Shown here: positions 58,771-64,000 of the stretch, in pieces | Layout of the letters: every line of letters begins with the position of its first letter | Numbering within the stretch: position 1 is the stretch's first letter | Origin: Williamsia sp. CHRR-6 | GTDB lineage: Bacteria; Actinomycetota; Actinomycetes; Mycobacteriales; Mycobacteriaceae | Length of the DNA: 64,000 bases | Direction: 5' to 3' | Assembly (NCBI RefSeq): GCF_018474015.1 | Contig: NZ_JAHCSG010000006.1 | Location: forward strand, 1-64,000 | Made by a program: the position numbers and the translations under genes | The notes under the pieces: generated by a model | The model's database searches: none | What the model saw: the letters and a program-made list of their open reading frames with translations, nothing else | Told to the model about the DNA's origin: nothing

Positions 58771-59913
58771 ATGCCCACCACATCACCCTGGATCACCGAT
58801 GAACTGTCCGACCTGCGAGACATGGCGCGCTCGTTCATGAGTCGAGACCTCGCGCCCAATGTCAGCAAATACCTCGATCAGCATCACGTGGACCGAGACC
58901 TCTGGAATCGTGCCGGTGAACTGGGATTGCTGTGCATGTCCATCCCCGAGGAATACGGCGGCGGCGGTGGCACCTTTGCCCACGAGGCTGTGTTGCTCGA
59001 GGAGCAGGCGGTCATCGGTGACTCGTCGTGGGGTGCGGCGGTGCACAACGGGATCATCGCCCACTACTTGCTGGCGTACGGCAGCGAGGAGCAGAAGTCG
59101 GCGTGGCTGCCGAAGATGGCATCGGGGGAGGTGGTCGGAGCCATCGCGATGACCGAGCCGGGTACCGGTTCGGATCTGCAGTCGATCACCACCCGCGCCG
59201 TCCGCGAGGGTGACGAGTACGTCATCGACGGCTCGAAGACGTTCATCACCAACGGTTCTCAGGCCGACCTGATCATCGTGGTGACCAAGACCGACAGCGC
59301 CGAAGGGGCCAAGGGGATCTCACTGATCCTGGTCGAGGCAGATCGGGCGGGGTTCCGGCGGGGCCGCATCCTCGACAAGATCGGCCAGCGCGGCCAGGAC
59401 ACCTCCGAGCTCTTCTTCGACAGCGTCCGGGTACCAGTGTCCAATCTGCTCGGTGCCGCTGAGGGGTTGGGTTTCATTCAACTGATGCAACAGCTTCCGC
59501 AGGAACGGCTCCTCATCGCGGTGGCCTCGGTGGCCGGTATGGAGTCGGCGGTGGCCCAGACCATCGCTTACACCAAACAGCGAGAAGCGTTCGGGCGCCA
59601 GGTGTTCGGCTTCCAAAACACCAAGTTCAAGCTCGCCGAGGCCGCCACCGAGACGAAGATCGCGAGGGTGTTCGTCGATGACTGCATCGTCAAACATCTC
59701 GCCGGCGAACTCGACATCCCCACCGTCGCGATGGCCAAGTGGTGGACCACCGAGCGGGCGATGGCCGTGCTCGACGAGTGCGTGCAGCTGTTCGGCGGCT
59801 ACGGCTACATGAGTGAGTACACCGTTGGTCGGATGTGGGCGGACGCGCGCGTGCAGAAGATCTACGCGGGCACCAACGAGATCATGAAGGAGATCATCTC
59901 GCGCTCGCTCTGA
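58771..59913 (+). CDS. Acyl-CoA dehydrogenase
   Basis: A 380-residue FAD enzyme for the first step of beta-oxidation. IAMTEPGTGSDLQSI binds substrate and FAD; REAFGRQVFGFQNTK and FGGYGYMSEYTVGRMWADAR are the C-terminal signatures. The usual Glu of the YEGT loop is replaced (YAGTNEIMKEI). E235 (PQERLLIA) sits where isovaleryl- and long-chain-type enzymes have the base. AGAGAGG precedes ATG 58771. A terminator follows. Confidence 0.94.
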   Translation: MPTTSPWITDELSDLRDMARSFMSRDLAPNVSKYLDQHHVDRDLWNRAGELGLLCMSIPEEYGGGGGTFAHEAVLLEEQAVIGDSSWGAAVHNGIIAHYLLAYGSEEQKSAWLPKMASGEVVGAIAMTEPGTGSDLQSITTRAVREGDEYVIDGSKTFITNGSQADLIIVVTKTDSAEGAKGISLILVEADRAGFRRGRILDKIGQRGQDTSELFFDSVRVPVSNLLGAAEGLGFIQLMQQLPQERLLIAVASVAGMESAVAQTIAYTKQREAFGRQVFGFQNTKFKLAEAATETKIARVFVDDCIVKHLAGELDIPTVAMAKWWTTERAMAVLDECVQLFGGYGYMSEYTVGRMWADARVQKIYAGTNEIMKEIISRSL

Positions 59914-59925
59914 GGCGTGAAAACC

Positions 59926-59959
59926 ACGAATGCCCCTCCCGAACGGGAGGGGCATTCGT
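59926..59959 (+). terminator. Terminator hairpin after the acyl-CoA dehydrogenase gene
   Basis: A perfect 15-bp stem (ACGAATGCCCCTCCC and its complement) with a GAAC loop, 12 bases past the acyl-CoA dehydrogenase stop and just before the leftward tRNA-His. It can act for both. Confidence 0.85.
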
Positions 59960-59965
59960 CGTCGG

Positions 59966-60038
59966 GGTGGATGACGGGACTCGAACCCGCGACAGCCAGG
60001 ATCACAACCTGGTGCTCTACCAACTGAACTACATCCAC
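59966..60038 (-). tRNA. tRNA-His (anticodon GTG)
   Basis: Acceptor pair GTGGATG / CATCCAC, an anticodon stem CCAGG/CCTGG around TTGTGAT (anticodon GTG) and the T-loop GTTCGAGTC. The extra 5' G expected of tRNA-His is encoded (complement of 60039). CCA is not encoded. Confidence 0.97.
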
Positions 60039-60118
60039 CATCGGTCCCGGTGTCGCCGCGACCAGGACCACACTCTATCCGCTGCGTGCCACCGAATACC
60101 AATCGCACCGCTTCCGCC

Positions 60119-60211
60119 CAGTCGACACCGTACTTCCGCCCACTCGACGGGGTTTTGCGCCCAGTCGACACCGTACTTCCGCCCACTCGACGGGGTTTTG
60201 CGCCCAGTCGA
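60119..60211. repeat. Tandem 43-bp repeat (two identical copies plus a 7-bp third)
   Basis: A 43-bp unit at 60119-60161 is repeated without change at 60162-60204; CAGTCGA at 60205-60211 begins a third. Each unit is built of two related ~21-bp halves centred on CGCCCAGTCGAC and CGCCCACTCGAC. The array ends 4 bases before the orn stop codon and is intergenic. It is too short and unspaced to be a CRISPR. Confidence 0.9.
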
Positions 60212-60215
60212 GGTG

Positions 60216-60815
60216 TCAGGCCTGGCCCAAGTCGGTGACCACCTTCTCGATGGTGGCGGTGTCCGGGCCGGGTGGGGCGACGAAGGCGGTGGCCCGGTAG
60301 TACCGCAACTCGCGGATCGATTCGCGGATGTCGGCCAGCGCGCGATGGGCGAGGCCCTTTTCGGGCTGACCGAAGTAGATCCGCGGATACCAGCGTCGAG
60401 ACAACTCCTTGATCGAGCTGACGTCGATCATCCGGTAGTGCAGGTAGCTGTCCAATGCGGTCATGTCGCGGGCGATGAACCCGCGGTCGGTGGCGATCGA
60501 GTTGCCCGCCAGCGGCGCTGCGCCAGAGGAGGTGACGTGCGTGCGCACGTAGTCCAGGACCATCTTCTCCGCCTCGGGCACGGTGACGGTGGACGCGCGC
60601 ACCTCGTCGGTCAGACCAGACGCCGCGTGCATCTTCTTGACCACGTCGGGCATGGCGTCGAGGTCGGCGTCATCGGCGTGGATGACCACGTCCACCCCGT
60701 CGCCGAGGATGTTCAGGTCGCTGTCGGTGACCAGCGCGGCGATCTCGATCAGCTTGTCGCGCCGAAGGTCCAGCCCGGTCATCTCACAGTCGATCCATAC
60801 GAGTTTGTCCTGCAC
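60216..60815 (-). CDS. orn: Oligoribonuclease
   Basis: A 199-residue DEDDh exonuclease that finishes RNA decay by degrading dinucleotides, including pGpG from cyclic di-[23 protein letters not shown] supplies Asp and Glu; [15 protein letters not shown] and [12 protein letters not shown] supply the later Asp and His. GTG 60815 lies six bases after a TAAGGT element. It corresponds to Rv2511 and is divergent from the HerA-like gene. Confidence 0.96.
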   Translation of the reverse strand: MQDKLVWIDCEMTGLDLRRDKLIEIAALVTDSDLNILGDGVDVVIHADDADLDAMPDVVKKMHAASGLTDEVRASTVTVPEAEKMVLDYVRTHVTSSGAAPLAGNSIATDRGFIARDMTALDSYLHYRMIDVSSIKELSRRWYPRIYFGQPEKGLAHRALADIRESIRELRYYRATAFVAPPGPDTATIEKVVTDLGQA

Positions 60816-60821
60816 CCGACA

Positions 60822-60827
60822 ACCTTA
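60822..60827 (-). promoter_or_regulatory. Putative -10 element of orn
   Basis: On the minus strand TAAGGT lies six bases before GTG 60815. No ribosome binding site is present, so a leaderless transcript is predicted. Confidence 0.5.
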
Positions 60828-60918
60828 GCCAACAGGACGATCGGAGATATTGTGTTGCCGGACGTGCGTCGTGGGGGCGCGCGGCGGCAGACGCCGACGA
60901 CGGAGAGGTTCGACAGAC

Positions 60919-62505
60919 GTGACCGAAGCGGGCAGCACACAACCACCGGCAACCCCGAGCGCCAGCGGACCGGCGCAGGAGATCGCCGCCGGCTACAACT
61001 TCGACGGTGCTGCCCTGGAACTCGGCGCGGTCAGTGTCGACGGGGTGATCGACGCGACCGCGCAGGTCCGCATCCCGCTGGCGATGATGAATCGTCACGG
61101 CCTGGTCGCTGGTGCCACCGGAACAGGAAAAACCAAGACGTTGCAGGTGATCGCCGAGCAACTGTCCACCGCGGGGGTCCCGGTGGTGATGGCCGACATC
61201 AAGAGCGACCTGTCCGGACTGAGTGCGCCCGGTGCGGCGAACGATCGGATCACCAAGCGTGCGAACGACATCGGCGACGCATGGCAGCCGAGCGCGTTCC
61301 CGTGTGAGTTCGTCTCGCTGGGGACCGAGGGGATTGGCGTACCGATTCGGGCCACCATCACCTCCTTCGGACCCATCTTGTTGAGCAAGGTGTTGGGACT
61401 CAACCCCACTCAGGAGTCCACCCTCGGGCTCATCTTCCACTGGGCCGACGCCCGCGGGCTGGCGCTGCTCGATTTGAAAGATCTGCGGTCGGTCATCACC
61501 CACCTCACCTCCGATGAGGGCAAGGAAGACCTGAAGTCGATCGGCGGCGTCTCCTCGGCCACCGCCGGAGTGATCCTGCGGGCCTTGACCAACCTCGAGG
61601 CCGACGGCGGCGACACGTTCTTCGGCGAGCCCGAGATCGAACCGGGCGACCTCATCCGGCTCGGTGCCGATGGCAAGGGCATCATCACCCTGTTCGAACT
61701 CGGCACCCAGGCAGCACGTCCTGCGCTGTTCTCCACGTTTCTCATGTGGATCCTGGCCGACCTGTTCGAGTTCCTGCCCGAGGCCGGTGACATCGACAAG
61801 CCCAAGCTGGTCTTCATCTTCGACGAGGCGCACCTGCTGTTCACCGACTCGTCGAAGGCGTTCGTCGAGCAGGTGGTGCAGACGGTCAAGCTCATCCGAT
61901 CCAAGGGGGTCGGGGTGTTCTTCTGTTCGCAGCTGCCCACCGACATCCCCAACGAGGTCCTCTCGCAGCTGGGCGCGCGCATCCAGCACGCGTTGCGCGC
62001 GTTCACCCCCGATGACCAGAAAGCGTTGTCGCGCACGGTCAAGACCTATCCGACCTCCACCGCATATGACCTGGAGAAGGCGCTCACCTCGCTGGGCATC
62101 GGCGAGGCGATCGTGACCGTGCTCTCGGAGAAGGGTGCGCCGACCCCGGTGGCGTGGACGGTCATTCGTCCGCCGCGGTCGTTGATGGACACCATCGGCC
62201 ACCCGGCGATCACTGCGGCGGCGACCGCGAGCCCGCTGCACCAGAAGTACGGCCAATCCATCGATCGCGAATCGGCCTACGAGAAGTTGAACGCCAAAGT
62301 GCTTGCCCCGGAACCGGATCCGGTCGCACCGCCGTCGGCTCCACCGGCACCTGCACCGGCACCCAAGCCGAAGAAGGAAGAGCCGGGGATGGTTCAGGAG
62401 GTACTGGGCAACCCTGCGGTCAAGAGCTTTCTGCGCTCAGCCGGCACCGCCCTGGGCCGGGAGATCACGCGGTCGCTGTTCGGGGCGGGGCGACGCAAGC
62501 GATGA
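60919..62505 (+). CDS. HerA-like ATPase (DUF853)
   Basis: A 528-residue P-loop ATPase of the HerA/FtsK superfamily. Walker A GATGTGKTK starts at 65; Walker B VFIFDEAHLL has D302/E303; CSQLPTDIPNEVLSQLG is a sensor block. A Pro/Ala-rich linker (~460-485) precedes a short helical tail. In archaea and some bacteria HerA partners with NurA to resect DNA; no nurA is seen here, and the counterpart Rv2510c also stands alone. GTG 60919 is the chosen start. The next gene overlaps its stop. Confidence 0.9.
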   Translation: MTEAGSTQPPATPSASGPAQEIAAGYNFDGAALELGAVSVDGVIDATAQVRIPLAMMNRHGLVAGATGTGKTKTLQVIAEQLSTAGVPVVMADIKSDLSGLSAPGAANDRITKRANDIGDAWQPSAFPCEFVSLGTEGIGVPIRATITSFGPILLSKVLGLNPTQESTLGLIFHWADARGLALLDLKDLRSVITHLTSDEGKEDLKSIGGVSSATAGVILRALTNLEADGGDTFFGEPEIEPGDLIRLGADGKGIITLFELGTQAARPALFSTFLMWILADLFEFLPEAGDIDKPKLVFIFDEAHLLFTDSSKAFVEQVVQTVKLIRSKGVGVFFCSQLPTDIPNEVLSQLGARIQHALRAFTPDDQKALSRTVKTYPTSTAYDLEKALTSLGIGEAIVTVLSEKGAPTPVAWTVIRPPRSLMDTIGHPAITAAATASPLHQKYGQSIDRESAYEKLNAKVLAPEPDPVAPPSAPPAPAPAPKPKKEEPGMVQEVLGNPAVKSFLRSAGTALGREITRSLFGAGRRKR

Positions 62506-62732
62506 CGCTCATCCTCCTGTTCCTGTGCGCGATGGTCTTCGCCGCGGTGGTGGCAGGCGTGGTCGTAGTCGCGATCAAAGCGGCTGGCCGCAGCACCTCG
62601 AGCCATCCCCGGCCCGGTGTCGCAGTGTTGCCGGGCTGGCACCCCGACCCGCATGACCCCAGGCTGACGCGATGGCATGACGGCACCCGGTGGACAGAGC
62701 GCTCCAGGCCGATCGACTCACCGCGCGGCTGA
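62502..62732 (+). CDS. Small DUF2510 membrane protein
   Basis: A 76-residue protein. One N-terminal transmembrane segment (LILLFLCAMVFAAVVAGVVV) is followed by PGWHPDPHDPRLTRWHDGTRWTERS (split as PGWHPDP and RWHDGTRWTE), the DUF2510 motif common in actinobacterial membrane proteins. ATG 62502 overlaps the HerA-like stop (ATGA), so translation is coupled. It may anchor or modulate the ATPase; this is inference from arrangement. Confidence 0.82.
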   Translation: MTLILLFLCAMVFAAVVAGVVVVAIKAAGRSTSSHPRPGVAVLPGWHPDPHDPRLTRWHDGTRWTERSRPIDSPRG

Positions 62733-62785
62733 GCAACCGCGCCGAGCGGCACACGCAACCATTGGTGACCGCGTCGAGTCGGTGA

Positions 62786-63589
62786 TCAGTCGCCGAGTTT
62801 GCGGTAGAAGCTGCCGACGATCGGGGCGACGATCTTGCGCGGGGTGTACCCGCCGGCCACCGACATCGCCTTTGACAGGACGCCGGGTACAACGCGCATC
62901 TTGTTGCGCGCCAACGCATCCAGGCTCAGACGCGCGACCCCGGCACTGTCATCCCACAGGAACCCAGGGACCATCTTGTCGACGATGCTCGCCTCGTCGG
63001 GGGAGGGTTCCTCGGTGCGCACCGGCCCTGGTGCCAGCAACGTCACATGCACGCCGTGGGCGGCGACTTCCCCACGCAGTGATTCGCTGAACGTGTTGAC
63101 GAACGCCTTCGATGCGGCATAGGTTGCGTTGTTGGGGATGGGCATGTTGCCCGCGGCCGACCCGACCATCAGGATGCCACCGGCCCGACGTGACACCATG
63201 CCCGGCAGCACGGCCAGGGTGAGGTCATGCACCGCAGTGGCGTTGAGCCGCAGCTGAGCCCGCTCGTACTCGGGGTCGAGATCGATCAGCGGACCGAAGG
63301 TGGCGATCCCGGCGTTGTTGCACAGGATCGACACCTCGCGGTCGGCTAGTTGCGCACACAACATCTCCAACGCACGGGTGTCGGAGAGGTCGGTGGCGCG
63401 CACCTCGACGGTGATGCCATGCGTGGCGCGCAGCTTCTCTGCGGTCGCCTCGAGGATGTCGCCGCGGCGCGCCACCAGGATCAGGGAGTGGCCGCGTCGG
63501 GCCAGTTCCCAGGCGAGGGCTTCGCCGATACCTGAGGAGGCTCCGGTGACGACAGCGCGAGCGGACGGGGTCGGAAGTGGTACCGGCAT
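62786..63589 (-). CDS. Short-chain dehydrogenase/reductase
   Basis: A 267-residue classical SDR. The cofactor motif is VVTGASSGIGEALAWELA; the structural NNAG and the catalytic Ser (MVGSAAG), Tyr and Lys (YAASK) are all present. RRGD after the second strand suggests NADP preference. The hydrophobic C-terminus may touch membrane. ATG 63589 follows a -10 element by seven bases. It matches Rv2509 in context. Confidence 0.94.
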   Translation of the reverse strand: MPVPLPTPSARAVVTGASSGIGEALAWELARRGHSLILVARRGDILEATAEKLRATHGITVEVRATDLSDTRALEMLCAQLADREVSILCNNAGIATFGPLIDLDPEYERAQLRLNATAVHDLTLAVLPGMVSRRAGGILMVGSAAGNMPIPNNATYAASKAFVNTFSESLRGEVAAHGVHVTLLAPGPVRTEEPSPDEASIVDKMVPGFLWDDSAGVARLSLDALARNKMRVVPGVLSKAMSVAGGYTPRKIVAPIVGSFYRKLGD

Positions 63590-63596
63590 GGGCCCG

Positions 63597-63602
63597 ATCG
63601 TA
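63597..63602 (-). promoter_or_regulatory. Putative -10 element of the SDR gene
   Basis: On the minus strand TACGAT lies seven bases before ATG 63589, the leaderless spacing. Confidence 0.45.
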
Positions 63603-63673
63603 TCGGCCCGGCCGCTGCGTCGATGACCGTGCCCGCAGGTCGGGCACCTCCCGCTGGTGCCGTGCGCGCGGCG

Positions 63674-64000
63674 TCAGAGTCCGGCGGCCACCTCGGTGCC
63701 CTGGCGGATCGCCCGCTTGGCGTCGAGTTCGGAGGCCACGTCGGCGCCGCCGATAACCGTGACCTGCACGCCGGCGGTGGTCAGCGGCGCGACGAGGTCG
63801 CGCACCGACTCTTGTCCGGCGCACACCACCACCGAGTCGACCGCCAGCACTCGAGCCGGGGTGTCGGAGTCAGGAAAGCTCAGGTGCAGACCTTCGTCAT
63901 CGATGCGGTCGTAGCGAGCTCCCGAGATCTGTTCCACACCTTTCATCTTCACCCCGGCACGATGGATCCAGCCGGTGGTCTTTCCCAGTCCGCGTCCTTG
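63674..64000 (-). CDS. fadH: 2,4-dienoyl-CoA reductase FadH, C-terminal part (cut by right edge)
   Basis: Partial gene: the last 108 codons, running in from beyond the right edge. GLGKTTGWIHRAGVKMKGV and RIDDEGLHLSF match the C-terminal NAD(P)-domain of FadH, and VVVCAGQESVRDL with TVIGGADVASELDAKRAIRQG closes it. The enzyme is an FMN/FAD/4Fe-4S protein that reduces dienoyl-CoA in unsaturated fatty acid breakdown. The family is ~670 residues, so most of it lies outside. Confidence 0.88.
   Translation of the reverse strand, partial: QGRGLGKTTGWIHRAGVKMKGVEQISGARYDRIDDEGLHLSFPDSDTPARVLAVDSVVVCAGQESVRDLVAPLTTAGVQVTVIGGADVASELDAKRAIRQGTEVAAGL

Noticed and set aside
60119-60211. Possible CRISPR array
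   Set aside because: Copies are directly adjacent with no unique spacers, there are only two full units, and no cas genes are present.

Overview
The window is high-GC actinobacterial chromosome. A type I fatty acid synthase (fas) with its own acpS, a CysO/Mec/CysM cysteine pathway, GlgE and NucS place it in the Mycobacteriales. Protein character suggests Gordonia, Williamsia or a close relative, but the genus cannot be fixed from sequence reading alone. The left edge is the 3' end of a 5S rRNA gene and its terminator, so an rRNA operon lies to the left.

Layout. (1) 0.16-4 kb: a SnoaL/flavin monooxygenase fusion gene, a divergent GAF-type regulator and a NUDIX hydrolase. (2) 4-27.3 kb: a core block in nearly the order of M. 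tuberculosis Rv1321-Rv1343c, from memory of that genome: nucS, a zinc-ribbon-like protein, a DivIVA-like coiled coil, methylmalonyl-CoA epimerase, a thiolase, a thioredoxin/TPR chaperone, glgB-glgE, dinG-pncB, clpS, DUF2017, a P1 peptidase, mec-cysO-cysM, rhomboid, murI, a metallo-beta-lactamase-fold phosphodiesterase, rph-rdgB and two small membrane proteins. (3) 27.3-43 kb: starts at tRNA-Leu(TAG) and is more accessory. It holds a cutinase, two Asp-nucleophile alpha/beta hydrolases, a quinol-monooxygenase-like protein, decayed gene remnants, an old yellow enzyme, a long-chain acyl-CoA ligase, a membrane-anchored trypsin-like protease with a Pro/Gly-rich tail, a DEAD-box helicase, a rhodanese fold without its cysteine, and a 1389-residue SF1 helicase fused to a Vsr-like nuclease. 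(4) 42.6-64 kb: HIT protein, then a second core block resembling Rv2524c-Rv2509: fas-acpS, bcp, a DUF3618 membrane protein, L,D-transpeptidase (LdtMt2-like), orn, a HerA-like ATPase and an SDR. A TetR/P450 divergent pair with two palindromic operators, an acyl-CoA dehydrogenase, tRNA-Lys and tRNA-His are interspersed. The right edge cuts a 2,4-dienoyl-CoA reductase.

How the genes work together. fas and acpS form one translationally coupled unit for fatty acid synthesis and its carrier-protein activation. mec-cysO-cysM is a sulfur-carrier cysteine route. glgE-glgB build alpha-glucan. rph-rdgB, nucS, dinG and orn serve nucleic acid maintenance. Acyl-CoA ligase, thiolase, acyl-CoA dehydrogenase, dienoyl-CoA reductase and methylmalonyl-CoA epimerase cover parts of fatty-acid and odd-chain breakdown but are scattered.

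A recurring feature is a TANNNT -10-like hexamer placed 6-7 nt before the start codon of at least twelve genes, which predicts leaderless mRNAs and helps set starts. The best candidate for an undescribed system is the helicase-nuclease at 38421-42590, possibly a single-gene defence protein. Functions are inferred from motifs read by eye; no database search was run.
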